NCBI GenBank assembly: GCA_028710565.1
Contig: JAQTTV010000007.1
Span: 62,001-126,000 of the forward strand
Reading direction: 5' to 3'
Source of the DNA: Gallionella sp.
GTDB taxonomy: Bacteria; Pseudomonadota; Gammaproteobacteria; Burkholderiales; Gallionellaceae
Length of the DNA stretch: 64,000 nucleotides
The position numbers and the translations under genes are program-made. Under the pieces are notes generated by a model that was not told where the DNA came from, ran no database searches, and saw nothing but the letters and a program-made list of their open reading frames with translations. Below are positions 44,568-55,512 of the stretch, piece after piece; the stretch's first letter is position 1, and every line of letters begins with the position of its first letter.

Positions 44568-47500
44568 ATGAATAACCCAGCACAATTTGATCGCACTACA
44601 CTGTCTGCTGTAAAGCCAGGCGTGGATGCCACGCTGGTCGAACTGAGTACACAGCTCGACCAGTTCTTAGAAAATCCTATTGCTGGCAAGGCTGCGCTCA
44701 TCCGTGCACAAAGTGAATTGCATCGACTGCTCGGCGTATTCAAAATGGTGCATTTGGATGGTCTCGCCGTGTTTTGCACGGAATATGAGATGGTGCTCAA
44801 TGAGCTTGCCGTTACACCTCAAATTACCTCTGCGTTGCATCGGGAGGAATTGCGCGCCGCTCTAACGGCATTGAGTCGCTATTTGGACGATTTGGCACAA
44901 GGTGCCGATAACACCACGTTGCGCTTGTTCACGCAGTATCAACAGCTACAGCAACTTCGTGGTTTGGAAATGTCGTTTGATTTAGATTTATTCTTTCCAA
45001 ATCTGGCCGTGCAATTGCCGAGTTCAGTATTAAGTCTTGCGCAATTCCCAAATTCAACAGCATATTTTAAAGCGGCAAGAGGCTATTACCAACAAGGATT
45101 GCTCAAATATTTACGCCAAGATGATGTACCTGCAGCGTTAAAATTGATGCAACAAGCGGTTAATGTTGCCATGTCATCGATGCCTGCAGACGATACTCGT
45201 GCTTTTTGGTGGATTTGTAGTGGTCTGATTGACTGTGTCAGTCGAGATGGTCTGCCTTCGGATTTAAGCGCACAAAAAGCTCTTGGTCGTGTTGATCAAC
45301 AGATGCGGTCAGTGATTGCGGGAACCCCTGCGAATGCACGCCCCTTACTTAATGAAATGCTCTATCTGATCGGACGTAGCCATAACGTTAGCGAGATTGT
45401 TGCCTCTATCAAGCTCACCTACGCATTGGATCGATATTTCCCCGAGTTGACTACGCTGTCGCCCGCTGAGTTGGCGAAAAATTTAGGCGTCATTCGTGAG
45501 TTGTTGCGTAGCACGGAAGAGCAATGGGAGCTGTGTGTTCAGGGTGATGCGGCTGCGCGTACAAACTTTATGGCTCAAGCCAAATTGATTGCGCAACAGA
45601 ATGATGCCCTTGATTTGAATGCGCTGCAATATCTTGCCCAGCAAATTGCCAAATTTTCGGCTACATTGACCAACGAGGAAAATGTTCAGCATTTAGCCAT
45701 GGATATGGCAATTGCCTTGTTGCTGATGGGAAGTGGTATTTCACACTATCGCGAATTAGATCGTTCATTCCAAGAGCAAGTACGTTTGCTCTCTGAACAT
45801 ATGCAATCCGAAATTGATGGTGAACCACTTGTCGAACAGCATTTGTTAGAACTCGTTGATTTGTATTGTCAAACTGAACGGAATGATGCGATATTTTTGT
45901 TGAGCAAAGAGATGCTCATCAATTTAGAACAGACAGAAGGCGGTTTGAATGGATTGTTTGGCACAGACTCTAAGCGTGATGAGTTGGAGAGCGTTCAACG
46001 CTGGTTAAAGCAAATTCAAGGTGGGTTACAGGTTTCTTCTTTGAAACATGCTTCTCAGTTGCTTCAGGCCATTCAAGAGACAATCGAGAGATTTGCTGAG
46101 TCAGATGCTGTGATTCATCCAGTGGATAGTCGAACTGTCGCCAGTGCGATTAGTCAGTTAGAGGGGTATTTGGAACAATTGCCCAATGGACATGAAGATC
46201 AAGTCGATGGTTTGCAGCTTGCCATGGAAGAGTTGGCGAAATTGCGTCAGCCTGAACCCATCGTAATTCCTGCCACTTTGTTGGAGATACCTGAAGTTGA
46301 ATCTGCGGTGGTTGCTCAGCCTTCACGTTCGTCTGAAGATCAAGAGTTGCTCGAAATCTTTTTGGAAGAAGCAACAGAAGTTTTGGAAATTATGCGCGCC
46401 AATCACGAGATTAGTCAGCTTGAGCCGACAAATCGTGAGGCGTTGGTCACGATACGACGAGGTTTCCATACCCTAAAAGGCAGTGGGCGTATGGTTGGGT
46501 TAGTCGAGATCGGTGAAGTTGCTTGGGTCGCAGAAAGTGCCATGAACAAATGGCTGCAAGACAATAAACCCGCATCGCCTGATTTACTACGCTTTATTGA
46601 GCAAGCTATACAGCATTTTGCGGCCTGGGTGGACACCCTAGGAGCGAAGGGATATGCAAATGTCCAAGCAGAAGGATTGGTTAAATTTGCGCAGCGTATT
46701 GAAGCTGCCGCGATTGGCCAAGCAGCCGAAGTGGCGCGTCCTGCTGCACCAGTTGCTATCCCCGCCGAACCAGTAGTGGCTGTTCCCTCTTTTCCTGTTA
46801 CTGCTCCTGCGGTTCATCCTGTTAAGGCAGATACTAGTGACACCGATATGATACATATTGGCGATAAAGTGCTGTCGACGACACTGTTCAAAATTGGTTC
46901 TGAAGAAGCGAAGCAGCATGCCAGTGCATTGCGAGTATGTTTTAATGAGTTGAAAAATACTCCTTCATTGTTGATTCAGTACGATTTTATGCGCGCAGCG
47001 CATACGTTGGCAGGTGTCAATCGTGCGATGGGGTTTTCTGCAATTGTAGAATTAGCTTTTGCACTTGAGAGCTGGTTGCAGTCGCGTATTGAACAGCCGT
47101 CCGTCTTGCGTGAAGTTGAAAAACCTTTACTTGATGGGGTTATTAGTGCGTTGGAAGATATGACTCAACGCCTCTGTAATCAAGTGCTTCCAACTGGTCG
47201 TGATGACTTGGTAGTGCAATTGCGCCAAAGTAAAGAGCCGTTAGGCAACGTCGTTACGCCTGAGGCGAGTGAGCCTGTTGAAATGGTTGCACCAATAACA
47301 CTTGCTCCTGTTGAAGAGATCGCTTTTGCAGCTGAAACACCCGTGGGTATAGCAATGTTTGCGCCTGCGCCCACTGCGCCAGTTTCACCGATGGAATTGG
47401 TGAGCGAAGCTGCGCCTGCAGAAGCAGCCGATACTTTTGCGACTTTCTACGATCAAGTATCTGTTCCTGCCGAAGAAATTGCCTTTGCTGCTGAAGCTCC

Positions 47501-50500
47501 AGTTGTGGATGTGGAGATGTTCGCTCCCGTCCCCGCTGAGCCAGTTGCACCGTTAGAATTCGTGAGCGAAGTCGCGCCTGTAAAAGAAGTAGATGCGTTT
47601 GCAGGCTTCTTCGACCAAGTGACAGCACCCGCCGAAGAAACTACCCTGAACGTCGAAGCTCCAGAGGTGGATTCGGCAATGTTTACGGCCATGCCCGCTG
47701 AGCCAGTTGCACCGTTAGAATTTGTGAGCGAAGTCGCGCCTGTAAAAGAAGTAGATGCGTTTGCAGGCTTCTTCGACCAAGTGACAGCACCCGCCGAAGA
47801 AACTACCCTGAACGTCGAAGCTCCAGAGGTGGATTCGGCAATGTTTACGGCCATGCCCGCTGAGCCAGTTGCACCGTTAGAATTTGTGAGCGAAGTCGCG
47901 CCTGTAAAAGAAGTGGATGCGTTTGCAGGCTTCTTCGACCAAGTGACAGCACCCGCCGAAGAAACTACCCAGAACGTCGAAGCTCCAGAGGTGGATTTGG
48001 CAATGTTTACGACCATGCCCGCTGAGCCAGTTGCACCGTTAGAATTCGTGAGCGAAGTCGCGCCTGTAAAAGAAGTGGATGCGTTTGCAGGCTTCTTCGA
48101 CCAAGTGACAGCACCCGCCGAAGAAACTACCCAGAACGTCGAAGCTCCAGAGGTGGATTTGGCAATGTTTACGGCCATGCCCGCTGAGCCAGTTGCACCG
48201 TTAGAATTCGTGAGCGAAGTCGCGCCTGTAAAAGAAGTGGATGCGTTTGCAGGCTTCTTCGACCAAGTGTCTGCACCTGTTGAGGCAATTGCCTTTACAG
48301 CTGAAGCGCATGAGGTGGATGCGCCGAAGTTTGTGTCAGTGCCTGTTGAGCAAGTTGCGACTACAGCTGCAATTATCCCTGCACAAGAAGTCGTAGACGT
48401 TGTACCAGTTGTCGCAGCACCTGTGAGTGCTACTGCCATAACTCCATTGTCCACGCCAAGTCAATTGAATATTGGTGGACGTGTAATTTCAAGGACATTG
48501 TTCAGCGTGGGGTCTGATGAAACCCGACAAAATGTCCTTGTGCTACGCCGTTGTTTTAATGAATTGAGAGCAAGTGCAACCCAAGTTGTTCAGTATGATT
48601 TTATGCGCGCGGCGCATACTATTGTAGGCGTGAATCGTGCGATGGGCTTTTCATCTGTTGTGGATTTAGCAGTTGTTTTGGAAAGCTGGCTGCAAGCGCG
48701 TATTGATCAGCCTTCTGTATTGCACGAAGCAGAAGCACCCTTGCTGAATGAAGTAGTTGTGGCTTTGGAGGAGATGACGCAACAACTTTGTAATCAAGAG
48801 TTTCCATTGGGACGAGATGACTTAGTTTCTCAACTGCGTTTGGCCAGAGAGCCGTTGACTGTAGGTAGCGCACCAGTGGTGAGTGAGGTGTTGACCGTTC
48901 TGCCACCCGATGCTGGGGCAGTTGAGGCAAGTGAGGCAATGGTAGCAGATGATGTTATTGCAGCATTGTTTGAGCAAACCACCTCACCTGTTGTAAGTCC
49001 GCCACAGAACGCAGCACCTGCAGCCCAGAGATTGGAACTGGTAGAATCTGCAGTGCAGACTATTGAGGTCGCACCTGAAACCGCCTCAGGTGAAGAGGAT
49101 ATGTTTGCGGCATTATTTGCACCTGCTGAGACAGCAGTTCAACCTGCGCTCAATGATGCAGTGCTTGATATTGCAAAACTCTTTGAACCAACCGCACCTG
49201 TAAAAGCTGCTCCTGTGAGTAAGGTAGAGCAAAACGTTGCTTCTTCGACGCAAAATGTTCATGCTCCACAACATGCGGGGACACTCGAACAAGGTGTCGG
49301 AGAGGAAACTGATATATCGCAAGTCCGCGATGATGTGGATGAACAATTGCTACCCGTCTTCTTGGAAGAAGCCGATGAACTGATGCCAAAAGTGAGCGAA
49401 TGCTTACGTGCTTGGCGTGAAATGCCAACTAATGAGCAACAATCGAATCTCTTAAAACGGCTGTTGCACACCATGAAGGGTAGTTCGCGTATGGCAGGCG
49501 CGATGCGCATTGGTGAACTGTCGCATGAAATGGAAAGTCGCGTCTTGGCTGTTGCCAAACTGAGTAATCATGAAGGCTACTGGGATGGTTTAGAGCACGA
49601 GTTAGATCGCGTTTCAGGATTGATTGAAGAGCTGCGCACAGGTAAGCCTAGTCCTTTAGAAGTCGTTATCAGTAAGGCAAAAGAGGAGTCTTCTGAAGAA
49701 ATTCGTGTGGAAGTTGAAGAAACAAGTACGCATAACGAAGAGCAAAGTAATCGTCGTTCTACAGAGCGGGTTGCGTGGGGCAATATGCTGCGCGTCCGTG
49801 CAGATGTTGTAGATCGTTTGGTCAATGAAGCTGGTGAAATCAGCGTGACTCGTTCCCGTATGGAAACAGAGTTGCGCATATTTAAAGACTCTTTGATGGA
49901 ATTAACGGGGAGTGTAACGCGACTACGTCAGCAATTGCGTGAAGTTGAAATTCAGGCCGAAAGCCAGATGCAAGCGCGGATTACCTTGAGCCAAGAGGAC
50001 AACGAGCATTTCGATCCACTGGAGTTTGACCGCTTTACCCGTTTGCAAGAGTTAACGCGGTTTATGAACGAAAGTGTGCATGACGTACAAACCGTGCAAC
50101 AAACATTGCTGAAGAATTTGGATGAAACTGCTGCGGCAATGTCTGCGCAGGCGCGACTGAATCGTGATTTGCAGCAACGTTTGATGAACGTGCGTATGGT
50201 GCCTTTCAATAGTATTTCTGAGCGGCTGTATCGTATTGTTCGCCAAACAGGTAAAGACTTGAAGAAGCGTGCCAACCTTGAGTTGCAAGGCGGGCATGTT
50301 GAGCTGGATCGTGGTGTGTTGGAAAAAATGACTGCACCGTTTGAGCATTTATTGCGAAATTCAATTGCGCATGGCTTAGAAAGCGAAACTGAACGTGCAA
50401 AAACCAACAAACCAACGATTGGTGAAATTCGATTATCCTTGCATCAAGAAAACAACGAAGTTGTTTTTGAAATTAGTGATGACGGTAAAGGTTTGAATTT

Positions 50501-51581
50501 TGAGGCACTTCGCAATAAAGCAATTTCATTAGGTTTTGGTAAACCTGGTGAAGTGTTGAGTGAGCAACAGCTTGCGCAGTTGATCTTTGTATCTGGTGTT
50601 TCGACGGCGACTGAAGTGAGTGCGGTGGCAGGTCGCGGCATTGGTATGGATGTGGTGCGAAGTGAAATTGCGGGCTTGGGTGGTCGTATTGACGTGAGTT
50701 CTGTTGCAGGTGTAGGAACACGTTTCACCGTACATTTGCCACTGACCTTGGCGGTGATGCAAACAGTCATGGTGCGTTCGGGTGAGTCAATATTTGCCAT
50801 TCCAGCGACCATGGTTGAACAAGTGGTTCAGTTGAAGACTGATGCGATGACTGCTTTGCATCAATCTCGCCATCTGGATGCGCAAGGGCACTCCTATCCT
50901 TTGCATTACTTGCCCACTTTGTTGGGGGATGAGAATCACGTTGTAGAGAATCATCTGAGAAACTCTATCTTATTGCTACGCAGTTCGGAGCAGCGAATTG
51001 CCTTGCATGTAGATGAATTGCTTGGACGTCAAGAAGCGGTGGTGAAAAATATCGGACCGCAACTGGCACGTTTGATTGGGGTGGCAGGTGCAACAGTGCG
51101 CGGTGATGGTGCGGTGGTATTGATTTTAAATCCCGTACAAATGGCACAGCGTGTCTTGACGACGGTACACAAAGTGAATGCAGCTGAACCTGTTGCGTTG
51201 CGTACTCAACCTTTGGTGATGGTGGTAGATGATTCCTTGACCGTGCGGAAAATTACGTCACGTTTGTTGCTGCGTGCAGGTTATCAAGTGGCAACGGCGA
51301 CAGATGGTGTGAATGCGCTGGAACAATTGAGTGATATTACGCCAGATGTGATGTTGTTGGACGTTGAAATGCCGCGTATGGATGGTTTTGAATTGACGAA
51401 AAACATCCGTCGAAATGAACGGATGAAACAATTCCCGATCATCATGATTACCTCGCGTACTGCAGATAAACATCGTGATTATGCCTTCCAATTAGGGGTG
51501 AATGCCTATTTGGGTAAACCTTACCAAGAGGAAGATTTGTTGAGTCGCATTGCCGCTTTCGTAGAGGCAGCACACGCTTAG
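44568..51581 (+). CDS. chpA: ChpA hybrid histidine kinase of the Pil-Chp pathway, with tandem repeats
   Basis: A giant 2337-residue CheA-type kinase. Residues 1-500 are a FimL-like helical region. A first Hpt domain is near 620-690 (GFHTLKGSGRMVG). Two similar modules lie at about 764-894 and 1303-1434 (YDFMRAAHT, NRAMGFS, LESWLQ). Between them, residues 964-1233 hold near-identical 54-residue repeats. The last Hpt is near 1628 (LLHTMKGSSRMAG). Then come dimerisation, the ATP-binding domain (HLLRNSIAHGLE, SDDGKGLNFEAL, GRGIGMDVV), a CheW-like domain and a receiver (VMVVDDSLTVRKITS, LLDVEMPRMDG, near 2220-2335). It ends the pilG-chpA operon with a terminator. ChpB and PilK are absent. Confidence 0.95.
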   Translation: MNNPAQFDRTTLSAVKPGVDATLVELSTQLDQFLENPIAGKAALIRAQSELHRLLGVFKMVHLDGLAVFCTEYEMVLNELAVTPQITSALHREELRAALTALSRYLDDLAQGADNTTLRLFTQYQQLQQLRGLEMSFDLDLFFPNLAVQLPSSVLSLAQFPNSTAYFKAARGYYQQGLLKYLRQDDVPAALKLMQQAVNVAMSSMPADDTRAFWWICSGLIDCVSRDGLPSDLSAQKALGRVDQQMRSVIAGTPANARPLLNEMLYLIGRSHNVSEIVASIKLTYALDRYFPELTTLSPAELAKNLGVIRELLRSTEEQWELCVQGDAAARTNFMAQAKLIAQQNDALDLNALQYLAQQIAKFSATLTNEENVQHLAMDMAIALLLMGSGISHYRELDRSFQEQVRLLSEHMQSEIDGEPLVEQHLLELVDLYCQTERNDAIFLLSKEMLINLEQTEGGLNGLFGTDSKRDELESVQRWLKQIQGGLQVSSLKHASQLLQAIQETIERFAESDAVIHPVDSRTVASAISQLEGYLEQLPNGHEDQVDGLQLAMEELAKLRQPEPIVIPATLLEIPEVESAVVAQPSRSSEDQELLEIFLEEATEVLEIMRANHEISQLEPTNREALVTIRRGFHTLKGSGRMVGLVEIGEVAWVAESAMNKWLQDNKPASPDLLRFIEQAIQHFAAWVDTLGAKGYANVQAEGLVKFAQRIEAAAIGQAAEVARPAAPVAIPAEPVVAVPSFPVTAPAVHPVKADTSDTDMIHIGDKVLSTTLFKIGSEEAKQHASALRVCFNELKNTPSLLIQYDFMRAAHTLAGVNRAMGFSAIVELAFALESWLQSRIEQPSVLREVEKPLLDGVISALEDMTQRLCNQVLPTGRDDLVVQLRQSKEPLGNVVTPEASEPVEMVAPITLAPVEEIAFAAETPVGIAMFAPAPTAPVSPMELVSEAAPAEAADTFATFYDQVSVPAEEIAFAAEAPVVDVEMFAPVPAEPVAPLEFVSEVAPVKEVDAFAGFFDQVTAPAEETTLNVEAPEVDSAMFTAMPAEPVAPLEFVSEVAPVKEVDAFAGFFDQVTAPAEETTLNVEAPEVDSAMFTAMPAEPVAPLEFVSEVAPVKEVDAFAGFFDQVTAPAEETTQNVEAPEVDLAMFTTMPAEPVAPLEFVSEVAPVKEVDAFAGFFDQVTAPAEETTQNVEAPEVDLAMFTAMPAEPVAPLEFVSEVAPVKEVDAFAGFFDQVSAPVEAIAFTAEAHEVDAPKFVSVPVEQVATTAAIIPAQEVVDVVPVVAAPVSATAITPLSTPSQLNIGGRVISRTLFSVGSDETRQNVLVLRRCFNELRASATQVVQYDFMRAAHTIVGVNRAMGFSSVVDLAVVLESWLQARIDQPSVLHEAEAPLLNEVVVALEEMTQQLCNQEFPLGRDDLVSQLRLAREPLTVGSAPVVSEVLTVLPPDAGAVEASEAMVADDVIAALFEQTTSPVVSPPQNAAPAAQRLELVESAVQTIEVAPETASGEEDMFAALFAPAETAVQPALNDAVLDIAKLFEPTAPVKAAPVSKVEQNVASSTQNVHAPQHAGTLEQGVGEETDISQVRDDVDEQLLPVFLEEADELMPKVSECLRAWREMPTNEQQSNLLKRLLHTMKGSSRMAGAMRIGELSHEMESRVLAVAKLSNHEGYWDGLEHELDRVSGLIEELRTGKPSPLEVVISKAKEESSEEIRVEVEETSTHNEEQSNRRSTERVAWGNMLRVRADVVDRLVNEAGEISVTRSRMETELRIFKDSLMELTGSVTRLRQQLREVEIQAESQMQARITLSQEDNEHFDPLEFDRFTRLQELTRFMNESVHDVQTVQQTLLKNLDETAAAMSAQARLNRDLQQRLMNVRMVPFNSISERLYRIVRQTGKDLKKRANLELQGGHVELDRGVLEKMTAPFEHLLRNSIAHGLESETERAKTNKPTIGEIRLSLHQENNEVVFEISDDGKGLNFEALRNKAISLGFGKPGEVLSEQQLAQLIFVSGVSTATEVSAVAGRGIGMDVVRSEIAGLGGRIDVSSVAGVGTRFTVHLPLTLAVMQTVMVRSGESIFAIPATMVEQVVQLKTDAMTALHQSRHLDAQGHSYPLHYLPTLLGDENHVVENHLRNSILLLRSSEQRIALHVDELLGRQEAVVKNIGPQLARLIGVAGATVRGDGAVVLILNPVQMAQRVLTTVHKVNAAEPVALRTQPLVMVVDDSLTVRKITSRLLLRAGYQVATATDGVNALEQLSDITPDVMLLDVEMPRMDGFELTKNIRRNERMKQFPIIMITSRTADKHRDYAFQLGVNAYLGKPYQEEDLLSRIAAFVEAAHA
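47457..48266 (+). repeat. 162-bp tandem repeats within chpA (54 residues per unit)
   Basis: Units start at 47457, 47619, 47781, 47943 and 48105. The four from 47619 to 48266 are nearly identical; the first is more diverged, and partial copies flank the array (47295 and 48267). Each unit contains VAPLEFVSEVAP, KEVDAFAGFFDQV and APAEET. The period is exact, so the frame is kept. Confidence 0.95.
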
Positions 51582-51587
51582 TCGATA

Positions 51588-51628
51588 GAAAAAGCCCGTC
51601 CACTTTCACAAGTTGGACGGGCTTTTTT
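51588..51628 (+). terminator. Rho-independent terminator of the pil-chp operon
   Basis: AAAAAGCCCGTCCA and TGGACGGGCTTTTTT form a long stem with a T run, seven bases after the chpA stop. It can also act on the opposite strand. Confidence 0.95.
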
Positions 51629-51673
51629 ACGTCAATGCCATTTTCAGCGGTACTTAGTCGTTCCCTGGAGGGT

Positions 51674-52576
51674 CTACATAGCTGAAGCGCGGTATTCAAC
51701 CACCAAGCGATGTTGTGTGCCTGCTGCAACCGTCACAACATTTTCGATGGCGTTAGCGGATTCCACACATACCATTTCACGCCAACCGTCAGATTGCCCC
51801 ATGTCGCCCATTTTGTTGGCTTTCTCAACCCATGGTGTCCAAACGACTGTGGATAAACTACCCGATTTAGCTACGTGGATACGACGATTCAGTTTGGGAT
51901 CTTCGATCACGCACTCGGCAGCGGTGTTGATATACACGCGGTCGGTTTCACCTGAAAATTGGATCGCACCCGTCTGTTGGCGCAGATTTGCCCCCCCCAC
52001 TTTATCCCAGTAATCACAGCCTGCAAGCCCCGTTACACTCACCGCCGCGATATCGCTGATGTGCAAATAAGTGTGCAACGCTTCACCGATGACAAAATCT
52101 GTTGTGCCCGTATTCGCAGTGGTTAGCTCCATACGCAAGGTTTCACCTACCACCACCGTTAAATCCACGGTGCAAGATTGATTCCATTGTGCGCGTGTTT
52201 TATCGCTTTCGATTAAGCGCAGTACCAAGCGCGTACCACCATTGGGTTCAGTGCCTGATTCAATCACTTGCCACGGCACCGTGCGTGCGAAACCATGTCC
52301 AGGGAAACCCGCTTCGCTGGCATGTGCGCCAAACCATGGCCAGCATACGGGCGCGCCGCCGCGTATCGACTTGCCTACCGCAGGCTTGGTGTCGCGAGAC
52401 AGCCAGACCACTGGCACAGATTGCGAAGCAGGTTGCCAATGCATCAAATGCGCGCCTTGCAAGCACAAACTGGCTTGTCCATTGTTGATGTCCGCAATGA
52501 TGAGCCCGCTGGCATCGGTGCGAAAGCTGAGTTGGTTAGATATGCCAAATTGGCTGTTGAGTTGTGCTATGTTCAT
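51674..52576 (-). CDS. D-hexose-6-phosphate mutarotase-like protein
   Basis: A 300-residue aldose 1-epimerase-superfamily protein of the YeaD type. Catalytic residues are expected in GAHLMHWQP, SIRGGAPVCWPWFG, the histidine in LHTYLHISDI and the glutamate in CVESANAIENVVTVA. It interconverts glucose 6-phosphate anomers. A monocistronic gene convergent with the pil-chp operon; its stop codon lies at the left end. Confidence 0.92.
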   Translation of the reverse strand: MNIAQLNSQFGISNQLSFRTDASGLIIADINNGQASLCLQGAHLMHWQPASQSVPVVWLSRDTKPAVGKSIRGGAPVCWPWFGAHASEAGFPGHGFARTVPWQVIESGTEPNGGTRLVLRLIESDKTRAQWNQSCTVDLTVVVGETLRMELTTANTGTTDFVIGEALHTYLHISDIAAVSVTGLAGCDYWDKVGGANLRQQTGAIQFSGETDRVYINTAAECVIEDPKLNRRIHVAKSGSLSTVVWTPWVEKANKMGDMGQSDGWREMVCVESANAIENVVTVAAGTQHRLVVEYRASAM

Positions 52577-52596
52577 AGTGTTCTCCTTTAATAAAT

Positions 52597-54441
52597 TTAT
52601 TTTTCAACTTGGGAAACGTCCCGCACTGCGCCTTTGGCGGCACTGGTGGTCATGGCGGCATAGGCGCGCAGGGCGGCGGAAATACGACGCGGGCGGGGGG
52701 CGACGGGTTTCCAGCCATTGTTGGTATCGCGGTCGGCGCGGCGTTTTGCCAGTTCTTCATCGGAAACGACCAAACTAATCGTGCGGTTGGGGATGTCGAT
52801 GGCAATCGTGTCACCTTCCACCACTAAGCCAATCGCGCCGCCCTCCGCTGCTTCGGGGGAGACGTGACCAATCGACAAGCCTGATGTGCCGCCCGAAAAA
52901 CGTCCGTCGGTCAGCAGCGCGCAGGCTTTGCCCAAGCCTTTGGATTTCAAATAGCTGGTGGGATACAACATTTCTTGCATCCCAGGCCCGCCGCGAGGAC
53001 CTTCGTAGCGTATCACCACTACATCACCCGCGACGATTTCGTCTGCCAAAATCGCCGCGACCGAGGCATCTTGGCTTTCAAACACGCGAGCGCGTCCTGT
53101 GAATTTCAAAATGCTGTCATCCACGCCTGCGGTTTTGACGATGCAGCCGTCCAGCGCGATGTTGCCGTACAACACCGCCAAGCCGCCGTCTTTGGAATAG
53201 GCGTGTTCGTTGCTGCGGATGCAGCCTGTGCTGCGATCAGCATCGACTTCGGGGTAGAACATGGCTTGCGAAAACGCGATGGTGGTCACGATACCGCCAG
53301 GGGCGGCGCGGAAGAATTTGTGTACGGCTTCGTCGCTGGTTTGCGTGATGTCCCATGCTTGAATCGCATCCGCCAAGGTTGGGCTATGTACCGTGCCGAC
53401 TTCGCCGTGCAACAAGCCCGCCCGCAACAATTCGCCCAAAATCGCAGGAATGCCGCCCGCACGATGCACGTCTTCCAAGTGGTATTCGCTTGATGGTGCG
53501 ACTTTGCACAAGGTCGGAACGTGGCGAGACAGGCGATCCATGTCCTGCATAGTGAAATTCACGCCCGCTTCGTGGGCAATTGCCAACAAATGCAGCACAG
53601 TGTTGGTCGAACCGCCCATGGCGATGTCCAGCGTCATGGCGTTTTCAAAAGCTTTGAACGTGGCGATATTGCGCGGCAACACGGAGAAATCTTCTTGTTC
53701 ATAATGGCGACGGCACAGCTCCACTGCCAATCGTCCAGCCTTCAAAAACAATTGCTTACGTTCGGCGTGGGTGGCAACCAGCGAGCCATTGCCTGGCAAA
53801 GACAAGCCCAAAGCTTCGGTCAAACAATTCATGGAGTTAGCGGTAAACATCCCCGAACACGAGCCACAAGTGGGGCAAGCGGAGCGTTCAATCGCATCGA
53901 CTTCTTCGTCGCTGCAATGGCTATCGGCTGCGGCAACCATGGCATCCACCAAATCCAAGCCACGGGTTTTACCATTCCAACTGACCTTGCCCGCCTCCAT
54001 CGGCCCGCCCGACACAAACACCACGGGGATGTTCAAGCGCATCGCCGCCATCAACATCCCAGGGGTGATTTTGTCGCAATTGGAAATGCACACCAGCGCG
54101 TCGGCGCAATGGGCGTTGACCATGTATTCCACCGAATCGGCGATCAAATCGCGGCTGGGCAAGGAGTACAACATCCCGTCATGCCCCATGGCGATGCCGT
54201 CATCCACGGCGATGGTGTTGAATTCTTTGGCAATGCCGCCCGCTTTTTCAATTTCGCGTGCCACCAATTGCCCCATGTCCTTCAAATGGACGTGTCCTGG
54301 GACAAATTGGGTAAACGAGTTGGCAATCGCGATAATGGGCTTGCCAAAATCACCTTCGGTCATGCCAGTGGCGCGCCACAAGGCACGCGCACCAGCCATA
54401 TTGCGACCATGCGTGGAAGTACGGGAACGGTATGCGGGCAT
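52597..54441 (-). CDS. ilvD: Dihydroxy-acid dehydratase
   Basis: A 614-residue iron-sulfur enzyme for the third step of branched-chain amino acid synthesis. [21 protein letters not shown] near the start, [36 protein letters not shown] and [24 protein letters not shown] cover the cluster cysteines and the catalytic serine region. Length is standard. It is 20 bases upstream of the mutarotase gene on the same strand, but the functions are unrelated. The other ilv genes are at 36-39 kb. Confidence 0.97.
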   Translation of the reverse strand: MPAYRSRTSTHGRNMAGARALWRATGMTEGDFGKPIIAIANSFTQFVPGHVHLKDMGQLVAREIEKAGGIAKEFNTIAVDDGIAMGHDGMLYSLPSRDLIADSVEYMVNAHCADALVCISNCDKITPGMLMAAMRLNIPVVFVSGGPMEAGKVSWNGKTRGLDLVDAMVAAADSHCSDEEVDAIERSACPTCGSCSGMFTANSMNCLTEALGLSLPGNGSLVATHAERKQLFLKAGRLAVELCRRHYEQEDFSVLPRNIATFKAFENAMTLDIAMGGSTNTVLHLLAIAHEAGVNFTMQDMDRLSRHVPTLCKVAPSSEYHLEDVHRAGGIPAILGELLRAGLLHGEVGTVHSPTLADAIQAWDITQTSDEAVHKFFRAAPGGIVTTIAFSQAMFYPEVDADRSTGCIRSNEHAYSKDGGLAVLYGNIALDGCIVKTAGVDDSILKFTGRARVFESQDASVAAILADEIVAGDVVVIRYEGPRGGPGMQEMLYPTSYLKSKGLGKACALLTDGRFSGGTSGLSIGHVSPEAAEGGAIGLVVEGDTIAIDIPNRTISLVVSDEELAKRRADRDTNNGWKPVAPRPRRISAALRAYAAMTTSAAKGAVRDVSQVEK

Positions 54442-54687
54442 GATAATTCTCTTTAAAAGTGGTGGTTAATGAAGCATTCCCTCCCCTTGCAGGTATAAGT
54501 ATCTACGCAACTCTTTGCTACATGCCATATTCCCTCCCCCTGCTAGGGGGAAGGAGTATGCGCACTATGATTTTAATGACAAATCATCATGATAGTTTGT
54601 GTAGATACATATTGCCTAGCAGGGGCGGGAGTCGTTTTTCCTTAAGTTGATGCGTATAGCGCAACCAAGCCTAAAGCCCAAGTCGGG

Positions 54688-54693
54688 TATAAT
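54688..54693 (+). promoter_or_regulatory. -10 element upstream of lgt
   Basis: A perfect TATAAT lies 30 bases before the lgt start. No good -35 was seen at the right distance. Confidence 0.45.
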
Positions 54694-54722
54694 CTAGCCT
54701 TCGATTCTACCCGATTACCATC

Positions 54723-55508
54723 ATGCTGATACACCCCCAATTTAACCCTGTTGCCTTGCAATTGGGCCCGTTAGCGATTCATTGGTACGGTTTGATGTAC
54801 CTCGCAGGTTTTATGACCTTTTTGTGGCTGGGCAAAAAACGCCTTGCGGCGCGGCAACATGCGGCGGGACTTGATGCCAAATTGCTGGACGATTTGCTGT
54901 TTTATGGCGTGTTAGGGGTGATTTTAGGCGGGCGCATGGGCTATGTGCTGTTTTATAAATTTGCCGAATACAGCACGCATCCGCTGGATATTTTCAAAGT
55001 ATGGGAAGGCGGTATGAGCTTCCACGGCGGGTTTTTGGGCGTGATTATCGCCATGGCAATCATCGCCCGCCAACGCAAATTGACGTGGTTGGCGATTACC
55101 GATTTTATCGCCCCGCTTGTCCCCCCAGGGTTGGCATTTGGGCGGTTGGGCAATTTTATCAACGGTGAATTGTGGGGGCGGCCCACCGATGTGTCGTGGG
55201 GCATGGTGTTCCCACAAGTCGATGCGCAAGTGCGCCATCCCTCGCAATTGTATGAATTTGCCTTGGAAGGCATCGCCCTATTTTCCCTGCTTTGGATTTA
55301 TTCCCGTCATCCTCGCCCCGTGGGCGCGGTATCGGGTCTATTCTTGATTGGCTATGGGAGTTTCCGCTTTTTAGTGGAATTTACCCGTGAGCCAGATAAT
55401 TTCTTGGGCTTGTTATCCTTGGGCATGAGCATGGGGCAATGGCTGAGTTTGCCCATGGTCTTGGCAGGTATCGCGATGATGATATTCAGTTATAGGCGAG
55501 CGAAGTAA
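54723..55508 (+). CDS. lgt: Phosphatidylglycerol-prolipoprotein diacylglyceryl transferase
   Basis: A 261-residue membrane enzyme that attaches diacylglyceryl to the cysteine of prolipoproteins. [26 protein letters not shown] (conserved arginine), [37 protein letters not shown] and RHPSQLYE are the family motifs. About seven helices are present. It is followed five bases later by a CNNM-type gene. Confidence 0.97.
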   Translation: MLIHPQFNPVALQLGPLAIHWYGLMYLAGFMTFLWLGKKRLAARQHAAGLDAKLLDDLLFYGVLGVILGGRMGYVLFYKFAEYSTHPLDIFKVWEGGMSFHGGFLGVIIAMAIIARQRKLTWLAITDFIAPLVPPGLAFGRLGNFINGELWGRPTDVSWGMVFPQVDAQVRHPSQLYEFALEGIALFSLLWIYSRHPRPVGAVSGLFLIGYGSFRFLVEFTREPDNFLGLLSLGMSMGQWLSLPMVLAGIAMMIFSYRRAK

Positions 55509-55512
55509 ATCT

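Noticed and set aside
47453..48454. 333-residue reading frame on the minus strand opposite chpA
   Set aside because: It is a by-product of the tandem repeats, which happen to lack stops on the other strand. Its Ser/Thr/Ala-rich sequence has no domain and the plus strand is clearly chpA.
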